Positions 23,904 to 32,390 are shown, counted from the stretch's first letter. The stretch: 64,000 nt of DNA from Kibdelosporangium philippinense (GCF_021390435.2 NZ_JAJVCN010000001.1:3968001-4032000), one strand, 5' to 3'. Notes: generated by a model from the letters alone, not told the origin. Program-made: numbers and translations.

Positions 23904-25688
23904 ATGGCCTTCAGCGGATTCGACCACCGGCTGCTCGCCGAGCTTCGGCGACGCGAAGCTGGCTGGAGCCAGGCGTACCTGGTGCAGCGGATTCTGCGGG
24001 CGATCAGCAAGACTTCGCTGTTCAGCCAGCATGTCGCCAGCCTCGCGGGGATGTCGGTCGAACTACCGCGAACCCAAGCCGTCCTGACCAGTTTCGCCGC
24101 CACCGGCCAGCCGGCACGCGCCCTGGTCCGGGCACACTGCGAGGCCGCGGCTCATGCTGTGGCGCGCTGGGACGTCTGTCCGGAGCTTCGCCAGTCACTG
24201 GTGGATACGGCGTCGATGATTGCCGTTCAGTCCAATGTGCTCGACGACCTGAAGGCGCGTGCGCTGGGCACGGCCGCGGCTATCGGCACCCAGCTGCCCT
24301 TGATCCAGGACGTTGTGGACGACGCGCTCGCCAAGGCGTGGCATTCGGATGTCGATGTGTCGTATGTGGACATGGTCGCCGACGAGTACGCTTGCCTTGT
24401 CGCCACGGCCGATCGTGATCCGGCGGCGTTGACCCAGGATCTGGTTCGCGCGTTCCGGTCCAAGGACACTGTGGACGCTCATACCTTGCGAAGCTTGCTG
24501 CTTCCGAACGCTTCTGGCTATCGAGTGGCCGTCGTAGTCCATGGCGCCGCTGAGCTGACGCGGCTGCAGGCCCTCCACGAGACCGCAGTGAGTTCCGGTG
24601 TGCGGGAACCCGAGCGGCTGGGGTTCGGGGCCGCGCTTGGGCGCCTCCGCAGGTTCACGCGGCAAATCCCCGTTAACGGCGCCGCATGTCTGGTCGCGTG
24701 CCAGGTCGATGCGGTCGACGCGCCAAGTGCTGGCCGAATCGCCCGGCGCGAGGTCGCCGAACTGCTGGATCAGTACATGGCCGGTCACCGGCTGGTGGCA
24801 CTGTCCCTCGGCGACGATGTCTTCGTGTCCCGGGTGGACAGTGGCGAGTCGAGGCATATCCAGTCCCACACTCCGACAGTCGATCGCGCCGTTCCGCTTG
24901 TGTCCCACTGGCCGGGAACCTTGCGAAACGGGTTGCGGATGGCGCACGTGGCCCGCGTGACCGAGGCTCCCTTGCCAGCCGCCGCTTTGGCATGGGCCGC
25001 CCTGGAAGCGTGCGGCCTGAACAAACGTGAGGATATCGCCGCCGCGCTCGCATTACAGGCCATGCGGCAGCAGATTGTCGAGGCACACCAACAGTTATGC
25101 CAAGGAGCACGGACAGCACCGGTAGAGCTCCAGTTGATCGACAGCCATGCCGTCACGAACGACTTCAACCGGCTGCGTGATCTGAATACCTGGGTCGATC
25201 TCCTTCTGCCGCAGCGAGATTCGGACAGTTCGACGGCGATTGCCGCTCGCAAGGCACTGACCGCGGTGGCCGCGCAGACGTCCCCCTTGGCGGCACAACA
25301 GGTACGGGACTGGTCGGCGCGACTGTCCAACCCGGTCGCTTGTGCACAGTGGCTCGAAGACCGGCAGCAGCGGATCGGCACGTTCCTGCACGCGCTCAAC
25401 GCCACCCGGAACATGTCGTTGCACACTGGGCAATTCCGCGCCTTCGGCGACGTCACGCTCGGGATCGGCGGGTCGCTCGTTGTCGACTTCACGTTGGAGA
25501 TTTTGGGTAACTGGTACCGCAACACCGATCAGCAACTGCCGCCGGCGAAGGTCATCGCCCTGTTGGCAAGACGTCAGCGCGACCTTGTCGCGCGCCTACA
25601 AGCACATGACGGTCCATTGTTCGACCTGAACATCGCCTGGCTGACAAGCCCGGCGTCTGCCGGTATGCGGACACCGTCAGACGGGTGA
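23904..25688 (+). CDS. Unknown protein with C-terminal HEPN-type RNxxxH motif
   Basis: 594 residues, mostly helical, with no signal peptide or membrane segment. No family was recognised over the first 450 residues. Near the C-terminus the stretch TFLHALNATRNMSLHTGQF contains R502-N503-x3-H507, the catalytic pattern of HEPN ribonucleases, within helices and followed by a beta-like stretch, as in ApeA-type HEPN domains that act in phage defence and toxin systems. The assignment is by motif only. It stands alone, divergent from the VanZ gene and followed by 318 bases without a gene, so there is no partner to test the defence idea. ATG at 23904 has a GGTGG upstream. Confidence 0.5.
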   Translation: MAFSGFDHRLLAELRRREAGWSQAYLVQRILRAISKTSLFSQHVASLAGMSVELPRTQAVLTSFAATGQPARALVRAHCEAAAHAVARWDVCPELRQSLVDTASMIAVQSNVLDDLKARALGTAAAIGTQLPLIQDVVDDALAKAWHSDVDVSYVDMVADEYACLVATADRDPAALTQDLVRAFRSKDTVDAHTLRSLLLPNASGYRVAVVVHGAAELTRLQALHETAVSSGVREPERLGFGAALGRLRRFTRQIPVNGAACLVACQVDAVDAPSAGRIARREVAELLDQYMAGHRLVALSLGDDVFVSRVDSGESRHIQSHTPTVDRAVPLVSHWPGTLRNGLRMAHVARVTEAPLPAAALAWAALEACGLNKREDIAAALALQAMRQQIVEAHQQLCQGARTAPVELQLIDSHAVTNDFNRLRDLNTWVDLLLPQRDSDSSTAIAARKALTAVAAQTSPLAAQQVRDWSARLSNPVACAQWLEDRQQRIGTFLHALNATRNMSLHTGQFRAFGDVTLGIGGSLVVDFTLEILGNWYRNTDQQLPPAKVIALLARRQRDLVARLQAHDGPLFDLNIAWLTSPASAGMRTPSDG

Positions 25689-25924
25689 GGCCGCCGTCCG
25701 CCACCGGTACGGGGTTCAGAAACCGCCCGCGCACACCACGTTCCACCGTTCAGCAGTCAGCAACCCCTGCCATTCGGCGTCCCCTAGGTAACTGCCAACG
25801 CGGACCTCGGTGACGTCCAATGGCCCAAACGTTCACCAGGCGTACTGGAACAGGTTACAGAAATGGCGTTTCTACAGGGACTTCCCGGTTCCGTTGCCAC
25901 TACCGGAGTCGAGAGCGAGACACA

Positions 25925-25942
25925 AGTTACTTGCTAGTAACT
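25925..25942. promoter_or_regulatory. Inverted repeat upstream of cholesterol oxidase
   Basis: AGTTACT (25925-25931) and AGTAACT (25936-25942) form a perfect 7-bp inverted repeat with spacer TGCT, 25 bases before the KstR-like box. It may be a second operator. Confidence 0.4.
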
Positions 25943-25966
25943 AGTGACTTCGTCGTTCGTCGTCCG

Positions 25967-25980
25967 TATAACTTGTTCTA
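25967..25980. promoter_or_regulatory. KstR-like operator upstream of cholesterol oxidase
   Basis: TATAACTTGTTCTA satisfies TnnAACnnGTTnnA at every fixed position, although the flanks are less symmetric than in the fadD17 box. It ends 26 bases before the start codon of a sterol-oxidising enzyme, the expected place for KstR control. Confidence 0.65.
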
Positions 25981-26006
25981 ATCCCCTCAACGGTGAGGAA
26001 GCTCAC

Positions 26007-27632
26007 ATGAGTGATAACGCCATGTGTGGCAAGGGTTTTCCCGGAGTATCCCGCCGCACCTTCATAACCGGAACTGGTTCTATCTTGGGGTTCGCGGCCC
26101 TGACTGGCCGAGCCACCGCGGCCCCCGTCCCCGCCCCAATTCCACCCGGTGCCCATGTGCCAGTTCTCATCATCGGCACCGGATATGGCGGCTCGGTCGC
26201 CGCCCTTCGACTAGCCCAAGCGGGTGTCGACGTGCACATGCTCGAACTGGGCATGGCCTGGGACACCCCAGGCAGCGACGGCAAGATCTTCGCCAACACC
26301 ACCACACCGGACTACCGGTCCTACTGGCTGCGTACCAAGACCAAGCAGCCGGTGAGCAACTTCCTCGGTTTCCCACTGGACAAGGACGTCCCGAAGTACA
26401 CCGGGATCCTCGACGCGGAGGAGTTCAGCGGGATCACGGTCTACCAAGGCCGGGGAGTCGGTGGCGGCTCGCTGGTCAACGGCGGGATGGCGGTCACGCC
26501 ACCACGCCCGAGGTTCAGCGCGATCCTGCCGAGCGTGAACGTCGACGAGATGTACAACACCTACTACCCCAGGGCGAACGCGGGCCTCGGGGTGACACAT
26601 GTGGACCAGACGTGGTGGAACACGGTCGATTGCTACCAGTACGCCCGAGTGGGCCGCAAACACGCCCAACGGTCGAACTTCCCGTTCGTTTTCGTGTCCA
26701 ATGTGTACGACTGGGAGTACATGAAACAGGAGGCCGCCGGCACCGTGCCCAAGTCCGCGGTCGCCGGTGAACTGCTGTACGGCAACAACTACGGCAAGAA
26801 AACTCTGCAGAAGACGTACCTGGCCCAGGCGAAAGCCACCGGCCGGGTGGCCATTTCACCCCTGCACCGGGTCACTTCGGTTGCCCCGGTGAACGGCCGC
26901 TACGCCGTCGTCGTCGAACAGCTCGATACCAGCGGGACCGTCACCGCGACCAAGACCGTCACTGCCGACAAGGTGTTCTTCGCCGCTGGCAGTGTCGGCA
27001 CGAGCAAGCTCTTGACCAAGCTGAAGGCGACCGGCACGCTTCCCGGCCTGAACAACGAGATCGGCCAGGGCTGGGGCGACAACGGCAACGTGATGTGCGG
27101 GCGCGCCAACCATTTGTGGGACCCGACGGGTTCGGTTCAGGCGTCCATCCCCACGGCCGGGATCGACAACTGGGACGCTGGAGGCGCTTTCGCCGAAGTC
27201 GCGCCGCTGCCGACCGGGATCGAGACGTGGGCGTCGTTCTACCTGTCCATCACCAAGAACCCCAACCGTGCCCAGTTCACCTGGAACTCCACGGCCAACC
27301 GGGTGGACCTGAGCTGGCAGACGGCGTGGAAGCAGCCGTCGATCGATATGGCCAAGTCCATTTTCGACAAGATCAACGCGAAGGAAGGGACCATCTATCG
27401 CACGGATCTGTTCGGTGCGAACAAGATCTGGGGCGATCATCTGACCTACCACCCGCTCGGCGGCGCGATCCTGAACAAGGCGACTGACAACTACGGCCGC
27501 CTGCATGGCTATTCCGGTCTGTACGTGATCGACGGCGCGCTGATTCCCGGCAATACAGCCGTGAATCCGTTCGTCACGATCACGGCGCTGGCAGAGCGGA
27601 ACATCGAGGCGATCATCGCCAGCGAACTGTGA
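26007..27632 (+). CDS. choA: Cholesterol oxidase, secreted GMC-type
   Basis: 541 residues, very similar in layout to Streptomyces ChoA. A Tat signal (VSRRTFITGTGSILGFAAL...ATAAP) precedes the FAD-binding LIIGTGYGGSVAALRLAQAG. Further matches are VYQGRGVGGGSLVNGGMAV, NVYDWEYMKQEAAGTVPKSA, GWGDNGNVM and the C-terminal AVNPFVTITALAERN. The active-site Glu (AFAEVAPLPTGIETW), His (LTYHPLGG) and Asn (VNPFV) known from ChoA are all present. It converts cholesterol to cholest-4-en-3-one with production of H2O2, outside the cell. ATG at 26007 follows GAGGA. A KstR-like box lies just upstream. Downstream is a bidirectional terminator now split by an insertion sequence. Confidence 0.92.
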   Translation: MSDNAMCGKGFPGVSRRTFITGTGSILGFAALTGRATAAPVPAPIPPGAHVPVLIIGTGYGGSVAALRLAQAGVDVHMLELGMAWDTPGSDGKIFANTTTPDYRSYWLRTKTKQPVSNFLGFPLDKDVPKYTGILDAEEFSGITVYQGRGVGGGSLVNGGMAVTPPRPRFSAILPSVNVDEMYNTYYPRANAGLGVTHVDQTWWNTVDCYQYARVGRKHAQRSNFPFVFVSNVYDWEYMKQEAAGTVPKSAVAGELLYGNNYGKKTLQKTYLAQAKATGRVAISPLHRVTSVAPVNGRYAVVVEQLDTSGTVTATKTVTADKVFFAAGSVGTSKLLTKLKATGTLPGLNNEIGQGWGDNGNVMCGRANHLWDPTGSVQASIPTAGIDNWDAGGAFAEVAPLPTGIETWASFYLSITKNPNRAQFTWNSTANRVDLSWQTAWKQPSIDMAKSIFDKINAKEGTIYRTDLFGANKIWGDHLTYHPLGGAILNKATDNYGRLHGYSGLYVIDGALIPGNTAVNPFVTITALAERNIEAIIASEL

Positions 27633-27674
27633 GTTACAGGGTCTGTCGTGAGTGTTTTCGCCGGTTCTAACCGG

Positions 27675-29260
27675 TCTGGTGTTTTAACGTTGTGAGGGCA
27701 TGGTGGGCAGGGCCGTCGCGGAGCGGCGGCCCTGCTTTCGTTGCTGGGTTTAGGTTTTTGTCACTGGACGGACGATGCGATGCCGCGTCGCGGGGATGGA
27801 TGTATGCCCTGTCGGGCGGCCCGGACCGGGCCGTGAAGGTTTTCGCGGTTTCGCCGGAGATCCCAGGCGCGGGTGAAGCCCACGAAACCCGCGTTTGACC
27901 CGTAGCGGGCTGAGCGGTCCCCGGCGTCGTTCCCAGGACAGTCGCTGATCGGCGATGAGCCCACGCGCCAGGACCAGGTGAACATAAGCCACAGCCACCA
28001 GCCAACTCCACCGCTCGGCTTGCTCGGGGCCACGCACTCGAGGGCGGGTCCAAGCCAGGTATTGCTTGAGGAACCGGAAGAGGTGCTCGATGCCGTAACG
28101 GCGCAGATACGCCCGCCACACCCGGTCAAGATCGAACGAGCCCTCAGGCCCGGTCCAGAACAACCACATCGGCGGGTACGCCGGGTCGGCCGAACACACC
28201 CAGACCACACTGCCCCGGGTCACCGGGCGGGAGTACCCGGGCCGGTAGCCAGGTTCCCGCAGTGCCGCCGATTCCGAGGCACGCGGGTGCATCCCATGCC
28301 ACACCGACACACTCACCGCGGCCCGCCCAGGCTCGGCGGGCACCGCGAGGTATTCGTCCGGGTCACGCCAGCTACGGCGATCGGACAGTTTCATCTTTGG
28401 CCCGTGCACTCGCGGCCGCCCGATCGTGCCTGGTTCCCGCGGCGGCGGATCGGCCATCACCACCGCGTCCTTACGCAACCGGACCACGATCTGCACCCGC
28501 TCGCCGGTCAACCGGCCACCCAGATACACCGGGCTGTAGTCCCCGTCAGCACACACAATCGGAACCAGACCACCACCATCATCACCACCGTCCGGGTCCC
28601 GGTCGGCAGCCACCTGCTTCAGCAACGCCTCGATCTGCCCGACAGCAACCACATTGTGGTTCTCACCCACCGCGATACGCGCCACCGCCACCGGCGACGC
28701 CCACGACGAACCGCTCGTCCCGGTCGCGGCCAGCCACTGAAACCACCAGCCCGGAGTCACCACCCCGCTGCCACCGCCAACATCCTTGCCCGCGTCGTAG
28801 TTCAACGTCCGGTCCGGGCTGGTCGGCGCATCCGGACGCGGCCACTGCGAACAATCCAACGCGAACACCAGCCCCGAGGACCGATCCACCACACCCGCCA
28901 ACACACCCGCCAACACCGCGGCGTCGATCCGGCCCCGATCCAACGCGGCATACACACTGCCATGCCCACGCCGCAACACCGGCTCCAAGCTTAGATACGG
29001 CAACGACTCCAACCGGCCCGGATGACACAACAACGCGTCCACCATCTCGAACAACACATCCGGCCACCTCGTGAACGACTCATACACCGCCCGGCGGAAC
29101 CGCCGCAGCCGCCGGAGTTGGCCTACAAGGGATCCATCAGGCACACTGCCAGACACGGCCACCGCTTTCGTGATCAAAGTTCTGTGGAAGGAACCAAGAT
29201 CATCGAGCGGTGGCCGCCTCCATGTCAAAGATCAACCACCCGGAACGTTAAAACACCAGA
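27675..29260 (-). mobile_element. Insertion sequence with DDE transposase, 1586 bp
   Basis: The ends are perfect 17-bp inverted repeats, TCTGGTGTTTTAACGTT, at 27675-27691 and 29244-29260, flanked by CCGG on both sides (27671-27674, 29261-29264) as a probable 4-bp target duplication. One transposase gene fills it on the minus strand. The flanking halves join into a complete hairpin when the element is removed, which confirms the boundaries. Confidence 0.9.
27750..29162 (-). CDS. IS4-like DDE transposase (actinobacterial putative-transposase family)
   Basis: About 470 residues. The family is recognised by SGSVPDGSLVGQLRRLRRFR near the start, RRGHGSVYAALDRGRID, the first Asp in VFALDCSQWPRPDAPTSPDR, the second in VCADGDYSPVYLGG, and the Glu in RYGIEHLFRFLKQYLAWTRP, giving a DDE triad with the YREK-like spacing of IS4 relatives. 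The C-terminal KRGFRGLHPRLG is also typical. Related proteins begin at MxVxGxVP, so the GTG at 29162 is the likely start, although the frame is open to 29228. No frameshift is seen, so the element may be active. Confidence 0.85.
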   Translation of the reverse strand: MAVSGSVPDGSLVGQLRRLRRFRRAVYESFTRWPDVLFEMVDALLCHPGRLESLPYLSLEPVLRRGHGSVYAALDRGRIDAAVLAGVLAGVVDRSSGLVFALDCSQWPRPDAPTSPDRTLNYDAGKDVGGGSGVVTPGWWFQWLAATGTSGSSWASPVAVARIAVGENHNVVAVGQIEALLKQVAADRDPDGGDDGGGLVPIVCADGDYSPVYLGGRLTGERVQIVVRLRKDAVVMADPPPREPGTIGRPRVHGPKMKLSDRRSWRDPDEYLAVPAEPGRAAVSVSVWHGMHPRASESAALREPGYRPGYSRPVTRGSVVWVCSADPAYPPMWLFWTGPEGSFDLDRVWRAYLRRYGIEHLFRFLKQYLAWTRPRVRGPEQAERWSWLVAVAYVHLVLARGLIADQRLSWERRRGPLSPLRVKRGFRGLHPRLGSPAKPRKPSRPGPGRPTGHTSIPATRHRIVRPVTKT

Positions 29261-29273
29261 CCGGCCAAAACAC

Positions 29274-29759
29274 TCACGAGGTCTGAGCTGGGAGGACGCA
29301 CATCACGTCGAGGCCGAGGACGTGATTGAGCCTGCCGAATGCCAGCCACGAGCCGATGCTCATACTGAGTTCGACGATCTCGGCCTGGGTGTAGTGCTTG
29401 GTCATCCGGCCCCAGAACTCCTCGTCGAGGCCGTGGTGGTCCAGCGCGTACCGCTCGGCGTACTCGGCGGCCAGCCGGGTCCGGTCGTCGAACGCTTCCG
29501 TTGTGCGCCAATTGGTCACGTGGTCAGGGAACTCGTCCTCGACTTTGACGCCCTCGCGTTCGGTACGCCAGTCGAGGCAGAACATGCAGCCGTTGATCTG
29601 CGCGGTCCGCAGCCTGGCGGCCTCGAATTCGCGCAGCCCAAGGGTTGTGTTGGCGTACACGGACAACGAGAAGTTCGCGGCCGCGGTCCCGATGCCCGGC
29701 ACCATCTCGCCCCACACGTACGCGATCGGGTCCTTGCCCTCGGGAATGTCGATGTTCAT
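29274..29759 (-). CDS. Carboxymuconolactone decarboxylase/AhpD-like protein
   Basis: 161 residues with the AhpD-type CxxC in LRTAQINGCMFCLDWRTERE and the following conserved His-containing helix. Family members act as alkylhydroperoxidases or in lactone decarboxylation; in this fold CxxC points to peroxide reduction. ATG at 29759 has an excellent AGGAG. The KstR-like box at 29804 lies directly upstream, which suggests a role during sterol catabolism, possibly coping with peroxides formed by the cholesterol oxidase encoded opposite. Its stop codon lies in the arm of the terminator that the insertion sequence has split. Confidence 0.8.
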   Translation of the reverse strand: MNIDIPEGKDPIAYVWGEMVPGIGTAAANFSLSVYANTTLGLREFEAARLRTAQINGCMFCLDWRTEREGVKVEDEFPDHVTNWRTTEAFDDRTRLAAEYAERYALDHHGLDEEFWGRMTKHYTQAEIVELSMSIGSWLAFGRLNHVLGLDVMCVLPAQTS

Positions 29760-29803
29760 GCCAGCTCCTTTCCCCAAGGACAATCAGCGCAGGCCCATCG
29801 TAT

Positions 29804-29817
29804 TAGAACAGGTTCTA
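29804..29817. promoter_or_regulatory. KstR-like operator upstream of the AhpD-like gene
   Basis: TAGAACAGGTTCTA is a near-perfect palindrome fitting TnnAACnnGTTnnA. It lies 45 bases upstream of the AhpD-like start codon, between that gene and the stop of the DapB-like gene on the same strand. Confidence 0.7.
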
Positions 29818-29831
29818 GTTTGTCACGTCCC

Positions 29832-30914
29832 TCAGCCGCCGAACTTACCGAAGGCAGGGCGAAGCGGCACGTCGATCGCGTCGTACAGCCCAGGTTCCGC
29901 CTCGACAAGCCAGTCGATCGCGCCGACGAGCCTGCCAGCAGCCGTGGCGTTTCCGCCCGCGGACCTGTTCCCGTTTTCGTCGACTGCTTCGACCGAAACC
30001 TCGATCCGCGGGTTGCCCTCGATGATCACCCGGTGGGCTCCGTCGCCGGTCGGTGGCATCGGCCAGTCCGGCGCGCAGGACGGATGGATGCGCGTGACGT
30101 GCTCGATCACGATCCGCGGCTCGCCGGAGATGATGCCCTGGACCTCGAACCGCAGCGCGCCCTGCGTGCCTTTCTCGAAGTCGCCCATCAGCTTGGTCGT
30201 CACGGTTTCTTCGAGCTCGCGGCGGGCGACGGTCTCCCGGATTTCCTCGATCTCAGCACCGAGCGCACGAGCCATCAGCCGGATCTGCCCGCCCCACACC
30301 ATGGTCGGAATTCCCGGCGCCACCATCGGCGGCGAATAGTCCATCGGCTGGCCCATTCCGACCAGCCAGCGCACGGAATCAGGCTGGTCGTACGTGGTGT
30401 AGTCGAAGATCTCCTGGCAGCGCAGCACGTCGATGTCCGTGGCAACCCCGCTGACCAGCAACGGCAGGATGTCGTTGCCCCAACCAGGGTCCACCCCGGA
30501 CACGAACAGCGACCCGCCACCCTCCTTGACCGCGGCCAGCAACGGATCCCGCAGCTCAGCGGGCGCGTTGCGCTGGTCGTAGAGTGGATAGACCGACGGT
30601 GTCACAACGACTGCGCCAACCTGGACGGCTTTGATGATGTCGTCGACTGCCTCGTTCGGCCGGACCTCACCGGATGCCGCGTAGACAACGGCCTTGGGCC
30701 GCGCGGCCAGCACCGCGTCGATGTCGGCGGACGCCGTGACGCCCAACTGCCGGTCCATTCCAGCCAGATCACCGGCATCCCGGCCGACCTTGTCCGGACT
30801 GTGCACGATCACGCCAGAAAGTCGCAAGGCCGGATGAGCTTCCACGGCACGGATCGCCGCACGGCCAACGTTGCCTGTGCCCCAGACAACTGTGTCAATC
30901 AAGGGGGCGGTCAT
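29832..30914 (-). CDS. DapB-like NAD(P)-dependent dehydrogenase/reductase
   Basis: About 360 residues. The N-terminal TVVWGTGNVGRAAIRAVEAHPALRLSGVIVH is a Rossmann domain of the dihydrodipicolinate reductase N-terminal type; the rest (VDPGWGNDILPLLVSG, CQEIFDYTTYDQPD) matches the actinobacterial group often annotated as dihydrodipicolinate reductase or 2,4-diaminopentanoate dehydrogenase. A lysine-pathway role is unlikely given length and context. It precedes the AhpD-like gene on the same strand but is separated from it by a KstR box, so the relation is unclear. ATG at 30914 removes a short leader. The substrate is unknown. Confidence 0.72.
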   Translation of the reverse strand: MTAPLIDTVVWGTGNVGRAAIRAVEAHPALRLSGVIVHSPDKVGRDAGDLAGMDRQLGVTASADIDAVLAARPKAVVYAASGEVRPNEAVDDIIKAVQVGAVVVTPSVYPLYDQRNAPAELRDPLLAAVKEGGGSLFVSGVDPGWGNDILPLLVSGVATDIDVLRCQEIFDYTTYDQPDSVRWLVGMGQPMDYSPPMVAPGIPTMVWGGQIRLMARALGAEIEEIRETVARRELEETVTTKLMGDFEKGTQGALRFEVQGIISGEPRIVIEHVTRIHPSCAPDWPMPPTGDGAHRVIIEGNPRIEVSVEAVDENGNRSAGGNATAAGRLVGAIDWLVEAEPGLYDAIDVPLRPAFGKFGG

Positions 30915-30944
30915 GGGCAATGAGGCTAACCACAAAGCTGGCGA

Positions 30945-31589
30945 TCACGCCAGATCGCTTGTGATCCGTTCAGCCGCCTGGCGCAACGCGGGCACCATCC
31001 GGCGTAGATCGGCTGTCGAGGGCGCCCGCACTCCGATGGCAGCCTGAATGTTCGGGATGGACACCGCGACGGCGAACCATCCCAGGCGCAACTCCTCCCG
31101 CTCGAATGCCATCCCGGTTCGCTTCACCTCCGCGACGACTCGTGACAGCCGCATGTGTTCGGTGATGGTGTACGGCGTACATCGGCTCAACTCTCCGGGC
31201 TCGACGCCTTGCGCGAGCAGAACCTTGCCAACTGCCGTGGCATGTAAGGGAAACCGTTCGCCCTTCAGCAGCATCGCACTGGATGCCACGGCTGTCGCGA
31301 TCTCCGCACCCGTGAGCCGCGCGATGTGTCTTGCTGCCGTCTCACGGATCCTTCGGTGGCAAGGGACCTGCACGCCGAGTGTCCACAGTCGCTGCCCGAG
31401 CCGGTAGGAACCGTCTCGCGCGCGCTCCAAGCCTCCCCATGCGACCAGGTCGCGAACCATCCGCAGGGCAGTCGGCATCGGCAGGCCGGTCCGTTCCGAG
31501 ATCTCCCTCAATCGCAAGGAAGGCGTTGCGGTGTCGAACGCGTCGAGGACCGCGAAGATCCGGCCAGCGACGCCAGGGTGATCCGTCAC
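30945..31589 (-). CDS. IclR-family transcriptional regulator, shortened
   Basis: 214 residues, about 35 fewer than usual. The winged-helix N-terminus is intact (RIFAVLDAFDTATPSLRLREISERTGLPMPTALRMVRDLVAWGGL). The effector-binding domain keeps FPLHATAVGKVLLAQ, but the strands that normally lie between the first helix (AARHIARLTGAEIATAV) and this motif are reduced to a few residues. The C-terminal FAVAVSIPNIQAAIGVRAPS is present. It may bind DNA without normal ligand control. GTG at 31589 is the first start in the homologous region. It is divergent from the nitroreductase gene, with an inverted repeat between them. Confidence 0.72.
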   Translation of the reverse strand: MTDHPGVAGRIFAVLDAFDTATPSLRLREISERTGLPMPTALRMVRDLVAWGGLERARDGSYRLGQRLWTLGVQVPCHRRIRETAARHIARLTGAEIATAVASSAMLLKGERFPLHATAVGKVLLAQGVEPGELSRCTPYTITEHMRLSRVVAEVKRTGMAFEREELRLGWFAVAVSIPNIQAAIGVRAPSTADLRRMVPALRQAAERITSDLA

Positions 31590-31603
31590 ACTGACTTTCA
31601 ACG

Positions 31604-31619
31604 AATGAAACTGTTCATT
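31604..31619. promoter_or_regulatory. Operator candidate between iclR-like and nitroreductase genes
   Basis: AATGAA (31604-31609) and TTCATT (31614-31619) form an inverted repeat with a 4-base spacer, midway between divergent start codons. This matches the size of IclR-type sites and suggests autoregulation and control of the nitroreductase. Confidence 0.5.
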
Positions 31620-31655
31620 TCTGCCCCTCGGGCCAACTCCGCAAGGATGGCACGC

Positions 31656-32291
31656 ATGGAACTGACCCCTGACCAGTTGCTCAGCACCACCCGCGCGGTC
31701 CGCAAACGGCTCGACCTGACCCGTCCGGTCCCGCGCCACCTCATCGAGGAATGCGTCGATCTCGCAGTTCAGGCGCCGACTGGGCGCAACCGGCAACGCT
31801 GGCACTTCGTGGTCGTGACCGACACACAGCGACGGGCCGCGCTCGCCGCCGAGTTCCGGCTGGCTCTCGCCCGGCCGGCGCCCCCGATGTCCGAGCTCGA
31901 CCAGCGTCGGGCGTACGTCAAACCCGAGGCGATGGAACGGATGTGGGCAGGCGCGGATCACTTGTACCGGATCATGGACCAGGTGCCCGCGATCGTGATT
32001 CCGTACGTCGAAGGCCGCACGGACAACGCGGACGTGGCTCAGCAAGCAAGCACTTGGGGATCGATCTTGCCCGCGGTATGGAGTTTCATGCTCGCCGCAC
32101 GCGCCCGTGGCCTTGGCACCTGCTGGACCACCGGGCACGCGGGCCGCGAACGCCAGATCGCCGAGATCCTCGGCGCCCCCGACGACGTCATGGCGGCCGC
32201 GTTCATCCCAGTCGCATACACCATCGGCACAAGTTTCCAGCCTGCCAAGCGAATCCCGAGGGGCGAGGTGCTGCATTGGGACAGCTGGTGA
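31656..32291 (+). CDS. Nitroreductase family protein
   Basis: 211 residues. RAVRKRLDLTRPVPRHLIEECVDLAVQAPTGRNRQRWHFVVVTD is the FMN-binding start of the nitroreductase fold, and ARARGLGTCWTTGHAGRERQIAEILGAPDDVMAAAFIPVAY the C-terminal FMN-binding part. It uses FMN and NAD(P)H to reduce a nitroaromatic or similar acceptor; the physiological substrate is unknown. ATG at 31656 is preferred over 31647 because of its spacing to AAGGA. It is divergent from, and probably regulated by, the IclR-type gene. Confidence 0.82.
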   Translation: MELTPDQLLSTTRAVRKRLDLTRPVPRHLIEECVDLAVQAPTGRNRQRWHFVVVTDTQRRAALAAEFRLALARPAPPMSELDQRRAYVKPEAMERMWAGADHLYRIMDQVPAIVIPYVEGRTDNADVAQQASTWGSILPAVWSFMLAARARGLGTCWTTGHAGRERQIAEILGAPDDVMAAAFIPVAYTIGTSFQPAKRIPRGEVLHWDSW

Positions 32292-32390
32292 TTCAACCGC
32301 TTGCTTTGTCATATGACACGTTCACTCGAACAAAATTCGGCTTTGCTGGTGGTGTCGTACGGGTCACGCCATGTTGGGAGCGCAGCGCCG

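Larger units (their letters stand above)
25689..26006. other. Gene-free stretch upstream of cholesterol oxidase
   Basis: 318 bases without a supported gene. The last ~85 bases hold an inverted repeat (25925-25942), a KstR-like box (25967-25980) and the ribosome-binding site of the cholesterol oxidase gene. Nothing was recognised in the first ~230 bases. Confidence 0.6.
27647..29278. terminator. Hairpin terminator interrupted by an insertion sequence
   Basis: The left arm is CGTGAGTGTTTTCGCCGGTT (27647-27666). The right arm now continues from AACCGG (27669-27674) to GGCCAAAACACTCACG at the far side of the insertion (ending 29278). With the IS and one CCGG removed, the arms pair over 20 bases with one mismatch and a 2-base loop, like the other CTCGTGAGTG hairpins in the window. 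It served the convergent cholesterol-oxidase and AhpD-like genes; the stop codon of the latter is inside the right arm. Confidence 0.85.

Noticed and set aside
28262..29074. Plus-strand frames opposite the IS transposase
   Set aside because: Low-complexity Pro/Arg/Thr-rich translations caused by GC bias; the transposase on the other strand has an intact DDE triad.
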